A DNA stretch of 64,000 nt from Clostridiales bacterium (GTDB taxonomy: Bacteria > Bacillota > Clostridia > Lachnospirales > Lachnospiraceae), in NCBI GenBank assembly GCA_022770525.1, contig JALEHN010000104.1, forward strand, positions 1-64,000. The letters run 5' to 3'. Under the pieces are notes generated by a model. It had not been told where the DNA came from and did not search any database. It saw only the letters and a program-made list of their open reading frames with translations. Positions 34,310 through 42,713 of this stretch are shown here, in pieces. Every line of letters begins with the position of its first letter. Within the stretch, counting starts at the first letter, position 1. The position numbers and the translations under genes were made by a program.

Positions 34310-34460
34310 GTGATTCATTTGTTAAAAAATGTGTTAAAAACGTTCACAAAATACTTGTATTATGATAGCTACAGGTATATAATAAATTTTGTAATTTGTA
34401 GCTGTTTGGAGCCAGGCATTTTGAGGTTTGCTCTGAATAGTCTTAGTAATTGAATAAAGG

Positions 34461-34572
34461 TTTTTCGGGGCGGGGCGTAATTCCCCACCGGCGGTATAGT
34501 CCGCGACCCGCGCAAGCGGCTGATTTGGTGAGATTCCAAAACCGACAGTTAAAGTCTGGATGAGAGAAAGAC
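34461..34572 (+). promoter_or_regulatory. FMN riboswitch (RFN element)
   Basis: The conserved RFN core is present in order: GGGGCGGGGCGTAATTCCCC, ACCGGCGGTA, CCGCGACCCGC, GGCTGATTTGGTGAGATTCC, AACCGACAGTTAAAGTCTGG and ATGAGAGAA. FMN binding should favour the terminator at 34604 and switch off ribD-ribE-ribBA-ribH. In the untranslated stretch 34310-34769 nothing else was recognised before base 34461. Confidence 0.97.
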
Positions 34573-34603
34573 AATACATAGCGTGCATTTTATTTGTTTA
34601 TGA

Positions 34604-34636
34604 AGGCTCTGAAATTTTAATTTCAGAGCCTTTTTT
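34604..34636 (+). terminator. riboswitch-controlled terminator
   Basis: Stem GGCTCTGAAA/TTTCAGAGCC followed by six T residues, 31 bases after the riboswitch core. It is the expression platform for transcription attenuation by FMN. Confidence 0.92.
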
Positions 34637-34714
34637 GACCGTAAGCGTGTACCGTCAGAACAGGGTACATCGACCGGTTTACTTTAATAAAACGTGCTTC
34701 CAGTTTTTTGATAT

Positions 34715-34754
34715 ATCAGCCAGGCCCCGGACTTTGATCCGGGGCCTGGCTGAT
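34715..34754 (+). other. perfect 16-bp hairpin just before ribD
   Basis: ATCAGCCAGGCCCCGG and CCGGGGCCTGGCTGAT form a perfect inverted repeat around ACTTTGAT. It ends three bases before the ribD ribosome site AAGGAGG. It lies after the riboswitch terminator, so it is a second, very stable structure in the rib leader. Confidence 0.85.
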
Positions 34755-34769
34755 TTTAAGGAGGAAAAA

Positions 34770-35957
34770 ATGTTTGATGATTACAGTATTCACGAAAAAT
34801 ATATGATTCATGCTGCAGAGCTTGCAAAAAAAGGAGAAGGCCATGTCAATCCCAATCCCCTTGTAGGCGCGGTTATTGTTAAAGACGGTGTTATCATCGG
34901 TGAAGGCTGGCATGAGAAAATCGGCGGCCTCCATGCGGAAAGACAGGCATTGGCGCATTGTATACAACCGGCGGACGGTGCAGACCTTTATGTAACATTA
35001 GAGCCGTGCTGTCACTATGGCAGGACGCCGCCGTGTACGGAAGCGATTATTGAAAACGGTATCCGACGGGTATTTGTTGGATCTGATGATCCCAATCCCC
35101 TTGTGGCAGGCAAAGGCATTCAGATACTAAAAGATCATGGTATTGAAGTCGTGACCCATGTTGCAAAATCGCTTTGTGACAGCTTAAATGAAACATTCTT
35201 TTACTATATAAAGCATAAAGAACCTTTTGTTGTGATGAAGTACGCCATGACACTTGACGGAAAAATTGCCACAAGGGATGGTTTTTCAAAATGGATCACC
35301 GGTGAGGCTGCAAGGGAAAATGTCCATAAGGACAGAAATAAGTACAGCGGTATTATGGCAGGTATCGGGACGGTATTTAAAGATGATCCGATGTTAAATT
35401 GCAGGGTTTTGGGGGGAAGAAATCCGGTACGGATTATTTGCGATTCTAAGCTTAGGATACCGGAGACGTCACAGATCGTTAAAACAGCCGGAGAAATACC
35501 GACCCTGATCGCCTGTGCCATTCCTGAGAATATGGCTGATCAGGTCAAAGAAAATCAGGAATTATATGAAAAAATAAAGCTTCTCAATCGCGCAGGCTGT
35601 CAGGTCATATTGTGCGGCAGCGGTGACGGAGAAAAAACGGACTTAAAGCTTTTAATGCGGCTGCTTGGAAACCCGGCACTGCGCACAAATCAGCCCTACT
35701 GGGAAAATGCAGAGACGAAAGAGCCTGTAGACAGCATTTTACTGGAAGGCGGTGCCGTGTTAAATGAAGCGGCGCTTAAGGCAGGCATTGTTCACAAGGT
35801 GCAGGCCTATGTGGCACCTAAAATTTTTGGCGGTGAAGCTGCAAAAACACCGGTTGGAGGTTTCGGCGTACGGATGCCCGATGAGGCATATGCATTGAAA
35901 AATATCGAAATATCCCGGCTTGGCGGGGATATATTGATTGAAGGGCAGGTGAAATAA
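34770..35957 (+). CDS. ribD: bifunctional pyrimidine deaminase / reductase
   Basis: Carries out deamination and side-chain reduction of the riboflavin precursor after GTP cyclohydrolase II. The 395 residues comprise an N-terminal deaminase domain with zinc motifs HAERQAL and EPCCHYGRTPPCTEAI (about residues 50-90) and a C-terminal RibD_C NADPH reductase domain (MKYAMTLDGKIAT, then WITGEAARENVHKDR). ATG 34770 follows AAGGAGG. First gene of the rib operon; its stop overlaps the ribE start (TAATG). Confidence 0.96.
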   Translation: MFDDYSIHEKYMIHAAELAKKGEGHVNPNPLVGAVIVKDGVIIGEGWHEKIGGLHAERQALAHCIQPADGADLYVTLEPCCHYGRTPPCTEAIIENGIRRVFVGSDDPNPLVAGKGIQILKDHGIEVVTHVAKSLCDSLNETFFYYIKHKEPFVVMKYAMTLDGKIATRDGFSKWITGEAARENVHKDRNKYSGIMAGIGTVFKDDPMLNCRVLGGRNPVRIICDSKLRIPETSQIVKTAGEIPTLIACAIPENMADQVKENQELYEKIKLLNRAGCQVILCGSGDGEKTDLKLLMRLLGNPALRTNQPYWENAETKEPVDSILLEGGAVLNEAALKAGIVHKVQAYVAPKIFGGEAAKTPVGGFGVRMPDEAYALKNIEISRLGGDILIEGQVK

Positions 35958-36634
35958 TGTTTACAGGAATCGTTGAAGAAACAGGGATTGTATACAATGT
36001 CCTATGGGGCGCAAGGTCTGCGGTTCTTGAAATCAAAGCAGATATCATTTTCGGCGATTTGAAAATCGGAGACAGTGTTGCTGTCAATGGGATTTGCCTG
36101 ACTGTGACTGAAATTGACAGACAACGAAAAATATGGAAAGCCGATGTGATGCATGAGACACTGCGAAGGTCATCACTTAAAAAAATTCAAAGCGGTTCCC
36201 GTGTCAATCTGGAGCGGGCGATGGCGGCAAACGGCAGGTTTGGGGGACATATTGTCAGCGGACATATTGACGGCACAGGCATTATAAGTTCGATCAAAAA
36301 GGATGATAACGCGCAGATTGTGACGATTGAGACAGACCCCAAAATCATGGCGTTTATTGTTGAAAAAGGTTCTATTACCATTGACGGCATCAGCCTTACA
36401 GTGGCGGCACTTGGAAGTACATGGTTTCAGGTCTCTGTGATTCCCCATACAATGAAAGCAACCATTTTATCAGAATTAAAACCGGGGGATACGGTGAATC
36501 TGGAAAATGATGTGATCGGTAAATATGTAAAGCGTCTGATGGGGATCTGCAGCACAGAAAGCAGTCCTAAAGAAGATAAAAAAGCAGAAAACAGCGGTCT
36601 TACATTAGAATTTTTAAAGGAGCACGGGTTTTAA
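35957..36634 (+). CDS. ribE: riboflavin synthase alpha subunit
   Basis: Dismutates two 6,7-dimethyl-8-ribityllumazine molecules to riboflavin. The 225 residues hold two tandem lumazine-binding barrels: the first begins MFTGIVEETG with NGICLTVTE, the second has SGHIDGTG and DGISLTVAA. This duplication and the MFTGI N-terminus are diagnostic. It overlaps ribD by one base and precedes ribBA by 24 bases. Confidence 0.96.
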   Translation: MFTGIVEETGIVYNVLWGARSAVLEIKADIIFGDLKIGDSVAVNGICLTVTEIDRQRKIWKADVMHETLRRSSLKKIQSGSRVNLERAMAANGRFGGHIVSGHIDGTGIISSIKKDDNAQIVTIETDPKIMAFIVEKGSITIDGISLTVAALGSTWFQVSVIPHTMKATILSELKPGDTVNLENDVIGKYVKRLMGICSTESSPKEDKKAENSGLTLEFLKEHGF

Positions 36635-36658
36635 TATAAGCCGGGAATGGAGGATATG

Positions 36659-37861
36659 ATGTTTAAATTTAATACTGTAGAAGAAGCACTTGAGGATTTA
36701 AAGAACGGGAAAATCGTTCTTGTCACAGATGATGAACACCGGGAAAATGAGGGCGATTTTATTTGTGCCGCCCAGTTTGCCACAACGGAAAATATTAACT
36801 TTATGGCAACACATGGTAAGGGGCTGATCTGCATGCCGATGAGTGAAGCCTACTGTCAGAAACTTTCGCTGCCGCAGATGGTGACAAATAATACAGATAA
36901 TCATTGTACGGCATTTACTGTTTCCATCGATCATGTCAGCACATCGACAGGGATTTCGGCAAAAGAGCGTTCTGTGACGGCAATGGCAGTGACAGATGAT
37001 GATGCTAAGGCAGAAGACTTCAGAAGACCCGGGCATATGTTTCCGCTGCTGGCAAAAAAAGGCGGTGTATTGGAAAGAGACGGTCATACGGAAGCAACCG
37101 TTGATCTGATGCGCCTTGCAGGTCTTAAAGAATGCGGACTTTGCTGCGAAATCATGAGGGAAGACGGAACAATGATGCGCTCGGCGGAGCTTAAAGAGAT
37201 GTCAAAAGTATGGGGTGTCAAGTTTATTACAATCGCTGCTCTGGCAGATTATCGCAAAAAACATGAAAAGCTTGTGGAAAAAGTGGCAGTGACCAGAATG
37301 CCGACAAAATACGGTGAGTTTACAGCCTGCGGTTATGTGAATAAGCTGACCGGCGAGCATCATGTTGCTCTTATCAAAGGTGATATCGATGACGGTAAAA
37401 ACATTCTCTGCCGCGTCCATTCAGAATGCCTGACCGGAGAGGTTTTTGGATCTATGCGATGTGACTGCGGTCAGCAGTTTGAGTCGGCCATGCGGCAGAT
37501 TGAAAAAGAAGGCCGCGGAATTATGCTTTATATGCGGCAGGAAGGCCGCGGCATCGGACTGATCAACAAATTGAAGGCCTACAAGCTTCAGGATGAAGGT
37601 ATGGATACGGTAGAAGCAAATCTCGCCCTCGGTTTTGACGAGGATATGCGGGAGTATTATACAGGCGCCCAGATTTTAAGAGATCTTGGTGTGAAAACAA
37701 TGCGGCTTCTGACAAATAATCCGCTTAAAATATATGGCCTTAAAGACTATGGTATGGAAATTACCGAGCGTGTGCCTATCCAGATGCAGGCGAACAAATA
37801 TGATCTGTTTTATTTAAAGACAAAGCAGGACAAAATGGGACATATGGTCGAGTATCACTAA
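36659..37861 (+). CDS. ribBA: bifunctional DHBP synthase / GTP cyclohydrolase II
   Basis: Supplies both precursors of riboflavin. Residues 1-200 are 3,4-dihydroxy-2-butanone 4-phosphate synthase ([21 protein letters not shown]). Residues 205-400 are GTP cyclohydrolase II with the zinc cysteines in [20 protein letters not shown] and the catalytic [13 protein letters not shown]. The length of 400 residues is normal for the fusion. ATG 36659 is chosen since GGAGG lies 5 bases upstream; ATGs at 36647 and 36656 are too close to it. Confidence 0.95.
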   Translation: MFKFNTVEEALEDLKNGKIVLVTDDEHRENEGDFICAAQFATTENINFMATHGKGLICMPMSEAYCQKLSLPQMVTNNTDNHCTAFTVSIDHVSTSTGISAKERSVTAMAVTDDDAKAEDFRRPGHMFPLLAKKGGVLERDGHTEATVDLMRLAGLKECGLCCEIMREDGTMMRSAELKEMSKVWGVKFITIAALADYRKKHEKLVEKVAVTRMPTKYGEFTACGYVNKLTGEHHVALIKGDIDDGKNILCRVHSECLTGEVFGSMRCDCGQQFESAMRQIEKEGRGIMLYMRQEGRGIGLINKLKAYKLQDEGMDTVEANLALGFDEDMREYYTGAQILRDLGVKTMRLLTNNPLKIYGLKDYGMEITERVPIQMQANKYDLFYLKTKQDKMGHMVEYH

Positions 37862-37948
37862 AATATACAGGGATTATGAACGCACAAAGTGTGAATGATC
37901 CGTTTGGCATTGATGAACAACAACATCTTATCAAAGGAGAATTATATT

Positions 37949-38419
37949 ATGAAAGTATTTGAAGGAAAATTAGTAGCATCCAACATGAAAGTCGGTATTG
38001 TAGCCGCACGTTTTAATGAGTTTATCGTATCAAAGCTTGTATCCGGCGCAGTGGACGGTCTTGTCCGTCACGGGGTCAATGAAGAGGATATCCACACAGC
38101 ATGGGTGCCGGGCGCATTTGAAATTCCGGTAATCGCGGCAAAAATGGCTTCCTGCGGTAAATATGACGCGGTGATTTGTCTCGGCGCGGTCATCAGAGGA
38201 AGCACATCACATTATGATTATGTATGCAGTGAAGTATCCAAAGGTGTTGCGGCTGTAAGCCTTCAAAGCAGGATTCCTGTAATGTTTGGCGTGCTGACAA
38301 CAGATACCATTGAGCAGGCTATTGAAAGAGCCGGTTCGAAGGCAGGCAACAAGGGCAGCGAATGCGCGGCAGGTGCTATTGAAATGGTTAACCTGATGCG
38401 GGAAATCGATGCTGTATAA
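37949..38419 (+). CDS. ribH: 6,7-dimethyl-8-ribityllumazine synthase
   Basis: Condenses the two riboflavin precursors into lumazine and usually assembles into large icosahedral or pentameric shells. At 156 residues it carries [21 protein letters not shown] and [16 protein letters not shown] with the catalytic His. ATG 37949 follows AAAGGAGA; the frame upstream to 37895 is untranslated spacer. It is the last gene of the rib operon, followed by a terminator. Confidence 0.96.
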   Translation: MKVFEGKLVASNMKVGIVAARFNEFIVSKLVSGAVDGLVRHGVNEEDIHTAWVPGAFEIPVIAAKMASCGKYDAVICLGAVIRGSTSHYDYVCSEVSKGVAAVSLQSRIPVMFGVLTTDTIEQAIERAGSKAGNKGSECAAGAIEMVNLMREIDAV

Positions 38420-38445
38420 TTCATTGATGTAAATCTGAATGAAGG

Positions 38446-38483
38446 GCAGAACCTTGCGGATAATCTGTAAGGTCTGCTTTTTT
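38446..38483 (+). terminator. terminator of rib operon
   Basis: Interrupted stem GCAG-ACCTT / AAGGT-CTGC followed by six T residues, 27 bases after the ribH stop. Confidence 0.85.
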
Positions 38484-38544
38484 CATTTTCTTCATCCTTT
38501 ACACCGCCTGCAAAATATGCTAAACTTTATTCTGGAGGGATTTT

Positions 38545-38727
38545 ATGGGAAAGCAATCCAATTGTGAATATTGTTCAAACTATGTTTATGATGACGATTA
38601 TGAGTGTTACACATGTCTTGTGAATCTTGACGAGGACGAGATGGCAGGATTTATGATGCATACATTTGATCGGTGTCCTTATTTCAGAATGGATGATGAT
38701 TATAAAATTGTAAGAAAACAGATGTGA
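38545..38727 (+). CDS. DUF6472-like small Cys-rich protein
   Basis: A 60-residue acidic protein with paired cysteines: CEYCSNYVYDDDYECYTC and DRCPYF, a pattern that suggests one small metal (zinc) site. The segment VNLDEDEM and the end DDDYKIVRKQM match the small Clostridia-specific DUF6472 family as I recall it. Function unknown. TGGAGGG precedes ATG 38545. It lies 9 bases upstream of trpS and so may be co-transcribed with it. Confidence 0.8.
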   Translation: MGKQSNCEYCSNYVYDDDYECYTCLVNLDEDEMAGFMMHTFDRCPYFRMDDDYKIVRKQM

Positions 38728-38736
38728 GGAATGAAC

Positions 38737-39825
38737 ATGAAAAAGATTATTTTGACAGGTGACAGACCTACAGGCAAACTTCATGTAGGTCATTATGTCG
38801 GCTCATTAAAACGCAGAGTTGAGCTTCAGAATTCAGGAGAATTTGATGAGATTTATATTATGATTGCCGATGCGCAGGCACTGACAGACAATGCCGAGCA
38901 TCCGGAAAAAGTCAGGGAAAATATTATCGAGGTGGCTCTTGATTATCTTTCATGCGGTCTTGACCCTGAGAAGGTGACGATTTTTATACAGTCACAGGTA
39001 CCTGAACTTGCCGAACTGGCATTTTACTATATGAATCTTGTGACTGTATCGAGACTTCAGAGAAATCCGACAGTCAAGTCTGAGATTCAGATGCGCAATT
39101 TTGAAAGCAGCATACCGGTCGGCTTTTTCACATACCCGATCAGCCAGGCTTCAGATATTACAGCCTTCAAGGCAACGACAGTTCCTGTAGGTGAGGATCA
39201 GGAGCCGATGATCGAACAGACAAGAGAAATTGTACGCAAGTTTAATGCGGTATATGGCGAAACACTTGTGGAGCCTGAGATTTTACTGCCGGATAATAAA
39301 GCATGCCTGCGCCTTCCGGGTACAGACGGAAAGGCAAAGATGAGCAAGTCTCTTGGCAACTGCATTTATCTTTCAGATACACCTCAGGATGTGAAGAAAA
39401 AGATTATGTCCATGTATACAGACCCGAACCATATTCAGGTCAGTGATCCGGGCTGCGTTGAAGGCAATTGTGTATTTACTTATCTTGATGCATTTTGCCG
39501 TGATGAGCATTTTGAAAAGTATCTGCCGGATTATAAAAATCTTGACGAGTTAAAAGCGCATTATCAAAGAGGCGGACTTGGCGATGTCAAAGTTAAGAAG
39601 TTCCTCAACAAGGTTCTTGAAGAAGAACTGACACCGATTCGCGCCCGCAGAGCCGAACTGGAAAAAGATATTCCTGCAATTTATGATATTTTAAAGAAAG
39701 GCAGTGTCAAAGCACAAAAGACAGCGGCAGTGACCCTTTCGGAAGTTAAGGATGCCATGAGGATCAACTACTTTGATGATGAGCAGTTGATTATGGATCA
39801 GGCACAGAAGTATAAAAACAAATAA
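38737..39825 (+). CDS. trpS: tryptophanyl-tRNA synthetase
   Basis: Charges tRNA(Trp). A class I synthetase of 362 residues with the HIGH-like signature [14 protein letters not shown] and the KMSKSLGN loop near residue 200. The GDRPTGKLH form and the C-terminal region match the longer TrpRS subclass common in Clostridia. ATG 38737 is 6 bases after GAGGA; ATG 38731 abuts it. No T-box leader is visible, since the DUF6472 gene ends 9 bases before. Confidence 0.94.
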   Translation: MKKIILTGDRPTGKLHVGHYVGSLKRRVELQNSGEFDEIYIMIADAQALTDNAEHPEKVRENIIEVALDYLSCGLDPEKVTIFIQSQVPELAELAFYYMNLVTVSRLQRNPTVKSEIQMRNFESSIPVGFFTYPISQASDITAFKATTVPVGEDQEPMIEQTREIVRKFNAVYGETLVEPEILLPDNKACLRLPGTDGKAKMSKSLGNCIYLSDTPQDVKKKIMSMYTDPNHIQVSDPGCVEGNCVFTYLDAFCRDEHFEKYLPDYKNLDELKAHYQRGGLGDVKVKKFLNKVLEEELTPIRARRAELEKDIPAIYDILKKGSVKAQKTAAVTLSEVKDAMRINYFDDEQLIMDQAQKYKNK

Positions 39826-39983
39826 TCATGATTCGGTTGTTGCGTTTATACTGATATTTCATGCTTGCTTTATATCAAATGTATGATGAGTGATACTAAA
39901 CAGTCATCGCAAAGTCAAAGATATATCCGTGTGCATATATCTTTAGATATCGGGAAAAATGATGCAAAAAAGGAGTTAAGCAT

Positions 39984-40427
39984 ATGAATCAGTTAAATTC
40001 AGATATGATACGTGAAATCGTAGAAAAAGTTGTTAAAGAGACAATATCAGTCAATGAAGAAGGCTTTGTAAAGAAAAAAGACCCAAGCGGTATTTTGATG
40101 GTTAAAACAGATACTGTGAAGTGTGAACCGTTTGCCGGCGCAGAGGGTGTCGGACTCAAGGATATTGTGACACTGGAAGAAGCACCGCGTATGGGCGCAG
40201 GTATTATGGAGCTGGATCATACAAGTTTTGAGTGGACGCTGACTTATGATGAATATGACATGGTCATTGAAGGAACACTTGAAATTGAAATTGACGGACG
40301 TGTTGTGACAGGCCATCAGGGAGATATCATTTATATCCCGAAGGGAAGTCATATCCACTTCCAGACACCGGATAAAACAAGATATGCTTATTTTGTTTAT
40401 CCTGCAGACTGGCAGTCGGTAAAATAG
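39984..40427 (+). CDS. EutQ-like cupin protein
   Basis: A 147-residue protein with a C-terminal RmlC-type cupin resembling EutQ, the ethanolamine-utilisation acetate-kinase-like cupin. Segments: the SFEWTLTYDEYDMVIEG core, TLEIEIDGRVVTGHQGD and IIYIPKGSHIHFQ. The N-terminal 35 residues are helical (MIREIVEKVVKETI), a possible encapsulation or docking helix. No other eut genes are near; the only other candidate in the window is EutH at 10798. AAAAGGAG precedes ATG 39984. A metabolic or cupin-regulatory role outside ethanolamine catabolism is possible. Confidence 0.82.
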   Translation: MNQLNSDMIREIVEKVVKETISVNEEGFVKKKDPSGILMVKTDTVKCEPFAGAEGVGLKDIVTLEEAPRMGAGIMELDHTSFEWTLTYDEYDMVIEGTLEIEIDGRVVTGHQGDIIYIPKGSHIHFQTPDKTRYAYFVYPADWQSVK

Positions 40428-40439
40428 AAAGGTAAGCGG

Positions 40440-41312
40440 ATGTTTGGGTATATTACGGTTTATAAACCGGAATTAAAGATTAAAGACTACTATAAATACA
40501 GGGCTTATTATTGCGGATTATGCCGTACATTACTTGAAGAATTCGGAGTTACCGGTCAGATTACATTATCTTATGATTTAACATTTTTTGTGGTACTTTT
40601 GTCTTCGCTGTACGAAAGTACCACAAAAACTGAAGTACATCGCTGTAAAGTGCATCCGGTTAAAAAAAGTCCGATGCTGATGAATGAAATGACCGTTTAT
40701 TCGGCGAAAATGAATATTGTGCTGTCTTATTATCATTTTGAGGATGACTGGAAAGATGACCGAAGTGCTTTGGGACTTGCAGGGATGCTGGCGCTGAAAA
40801 AAAAGGTGAAAAAAGTTGAGCGGGAGTATCCGAGACAGTGTAAAAAAATGCGAAAGTGTCTTAAAAAACTATCGGATATGGAAGTACAGAATCTTCAGAA
40901 TATTGATGAAACGGCAGGATGTTTTGGCGATATTATGGCAGAAATACTTGTCTGTAAACAGGATATATGGGAGCCCTATCTAAGAAGGATCGGTTTTTAT
41001 CTCGGAAAGTTTATATACATTATGGATGCCGTTGATGATGTGGAAAAGGATATAAAAAAGGGTAATTACAATCCGTTAAAAAGTATGTATGAATCCATGA
41101 CAAAAGAAGAATTTTTAGCTTCGGGCCGCGAAATTCTTACAATGATGATGGCAGAAGTCAGCGATGCTTTTGAAAAGCTGCCGTGCATTCAGGATGAAGA
41201 CATTCTCAGAAATATTCTGTATGCCGGTGTCTGGAATAAATTAAACTGCTTAAGCGGCAAGTGCTCTTTGGAAGAACAGTTAATCAATGAAAAGCGAAAG
41301 GATATTATATAA
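40440..41312 (+). CDS. DUF5685-family protein
   Basis: A 290-residue soluble helical protein of the DUF5685 family. The N-terminus [20 protein letters not shown] is followed by YYCGLCRTL with a CxxC pair; the body is lysine-rich and helical, with an acidic segment [20 protein letters not shown] that recalls the aspartate-rich segment of some helical all-alpha enzymes. No function is known. It lies 12 bases after the cupin gene and shares its last base with the DnaJ gene start (TAATG). The DUF5685-DnaJ-membrane protein trio looks like one transcription unit. Confidence 0.82.
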   Translation: MFGYITVYKPELKIKDYYKYRAYYCGLCRTLLEEFGVTGQITLSYDLTFFVVLLSSLYESTTKTEVHRCKVHPVKKSPMLMNEMTVYSAKMNIVLSYYHFEDDWKDDRSALGLAGMLALKKKVKKVEREYPRQCKKMRKCLKKLSDMEVQNLQNIDETAGCFGDIMAEILVCKQDIWEPYLRRIGFYLGKFIYIMDAVDDVEKDIKKGNYNPLKSMYESMTKEEFLASGREILTMMMAEVSDAFEKLPCIQDEDILRNILYAGVWNKLNCLSGKCSLEEQLINEKRKDII

Positions 41313-41944
41313 TGAATAATCCATACAGCGTACTGGGTGTGTCAGAGAACGCCACAGACGAAGAAGTAAAAAAAGCATACAGGGAACTGTCAAGAAAGTA
41401 TCATCCTGATTCTTATGCCAATAATCCACTGAAAGATCTGGCGGAGGACAAGTTTAAAGAGGTGCAGGAAGCTTATGATCAGATCATGAAGGAACGGAGT
41501 CAGGGCGGCAGTTACAGTTACGGATATGGTCAGGGCAGTTACAGCAGCAGAAACAGCGGCGGTTATACGACAGATGTCAAATATCAGACGGTTTGCGACT
41601 ATATTAATTTCAGACAGTTCCGCAATGCCATTGACGAGCTAAACCGTATGCCGGACAGAGACGGCCGGTGGTATTATTTAAGTGCCATAGCCAATGCGGG
41701 TCTTGGAAATAATTATCAGGCAAACAGTGACGCAAATCGTGCCGTTGCCATGGAGCCCGGAAATCAGGAATACAGGAATTTTCTGAATCAGCTTCAGTCA
41801 GGCCAGCAGCGCTATCAAAATTACGGATACCCGCGTCAGGGGCAGAGAAATTCAGATTGCGGCACAGGTAATTTCTGCTGTGATCTCTGGATTGCGGATT
41901 CCTGCTGTGAATGTATGGGAGGCGACCTTTGCAAATGCATGTAA
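41312..41944 (+). CDS. DnaJ-domain protein
   Basis: A 210-residue J-domain protein. Residues 1-68 are a J domain: [29 protein letters not shown] with the HPD motif that stimulates DnaK ATPase. A Gly/Ser/Tyr-rich linker follows, then a TPR-like helical part ([20 protein letters not shown]). The last 20 residues are Cys-rich ([20 protein letters not shown]), an unusual tail that may bind metal. It is not the general chaperone DnaJ, since it lacks the zinc and substrate domains. It overlaps both neighbours. Confidence 0.88.
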   Translation: MNNPYSVLGVSENATDEEVKKAYRELSRKYHPDSYANNPLKDLAEDKFKEVQEAYDQIMKERSQGGSYSYGYGQGSYSSRNSGGYTTDVKYQTVCDYINFRQFRNAIDELNRMPDRDGRWYYLSAIANAGLGNNYQANSDANRAVAMEPGNQEYRNFLNQLQSGQQRYQNYGYPRQGQRNSDCGTGNFCCDLWIADSCCECMGGDLCKCM

Positions 41945-42477
41945 ATGCAAGAAAAATAGCTTTTTCAGGAATTATGTTGGCGTTATCAGTAATTTGTATT
42001 GTTCTTTCCGGTGTATTGAAATTTAATACATTATTTTTACTTGGCATTGCCGCATTCAGTGTCGGTATCGTGATCCGGGAGTTCGGTATGAAATTCGGGG
42101 CTGCTTATCTGATCGCTGCGGTTTTTCTTGGTTTTATGCTGGCGCCAAACAAGCTTTACTGTATTACGTTTGCAGCAATGGGGATTTATGTGTTTGCAGA
42201 CGAGCTGCTGTGGCCGGTGATTCAAAAACTGTCAGTAAAAATCAGAATCAATGTTTCGGTGTCCATGTGGATCGGAAAATTTGTCATTTTTAATGTGATG
42301 TATATTCCGATGCTGTTTGCATTTCCAAAGCTTTTATTTGCAGGTGATTTAAGCCGGGAGATGATCTGGATCGCGTTTTTTGCGGGACAGATTATACTTG
42401 TGATCTATGATAAGGCCTATGATTATTTCCAAAAGTACATATGGTCAAAATACAGGAAGATACTGGATGTACATTAA
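41935..42477 (+). CDS. predicted multi-pass membrane protein
   Basis: A protein of about 180 residues with five to six hydrophobic segments ([82 protein letters not shown]). The first part resembles ECF-type S-component or DUF2232-like proteins, but I do not recognise a definite family. ATG 41935 overlaps the DnaJ gene by 10 bases, with GGGAGG 13 bases upstream, so the exact start is uncertain. The J-protein next to it suggests assistance or coupling, which is inference. Confidence 0.72.
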   Translation: MHVNARKIAFSGIMLALSVICIVLSGVLKFNTLFLLGIAAFSVGIVIREFGMKFGAAYLIAAVFLGFMLAPNKLYCITFAAMGIYVFADELLWPVIQKLSVKIRINVSVSMWIGKFVIFNVMYIPMLFAFPKLLFAGDLSREMIWIAFFAGQIILVIYDKAYDYFQKYIWSKYRKILDVH

Positions 42478-42490
42478 TCTCCTCTGTACT

Positions 42491-42550
42491 GCATACGATA
42501 TAAAATGGATTCTTCCGTGTTACACCGTATGCTGTGCAGTGGATTTTTTT
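42491..42550 (+). terminator. terminator-like stem after membrane protein gene
   Basis: GCATACG (42491-42497) pairs with CGTATGC (42526-42532), and a run of seven T follows at 42544-42550. The stem is short and the loop long, so this is less certain than the other terminators. Confidence 0.55.
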
Positions 42551-42671
42551 ATGATATAGGAAATTGTAATTTCCTATATCATAAACGCTCCGCCAGGATG
42601 CGACCCGTGCGGAGCGAAGATGCACTTGCGTGCCCGCACGGGCGCGCAAAGAGTCACCTGGTGACTCTTTG
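42551..42671 (+). repeat. palindrome-rich intergenic repeat element
   Basis: Three inverted-repeat modules in a row. ATGATATAGGAAATT/AATTTCCTATATCAT is perfect with a 2-base centre (42551-42582). CGCTCCGC/GCGGAGCG forms the second, with CCCGTGCGG able to pair alternatively with CCGCACGGG. The last is a perfect CAAAGAGTCACC-T-GGTGACTCTTTG hairpin (42647-42671). No open reading frame is credible here. The last module recurs at 18970. It looks like a REP/MITE-like dispersed element. Confidence 0.8.
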
Positions 42672-42713
42672 TTGTGATATGGAATTGGCAAATGCTGACC
42701 GGGGGTGTATGTT

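Noticed and set aside
34560-34769. ribD start at 34560
   Set aside because: It lies within the riboswitch and terminator; ATG 34770 is preceded by AAGGAGG.
42551-42671. Insertion sequence or transposase remnant
   Set aside because: No coding remnant of a transposase and no clear terminal repeats at both ends; treated as a palindromic intergenic repeat.
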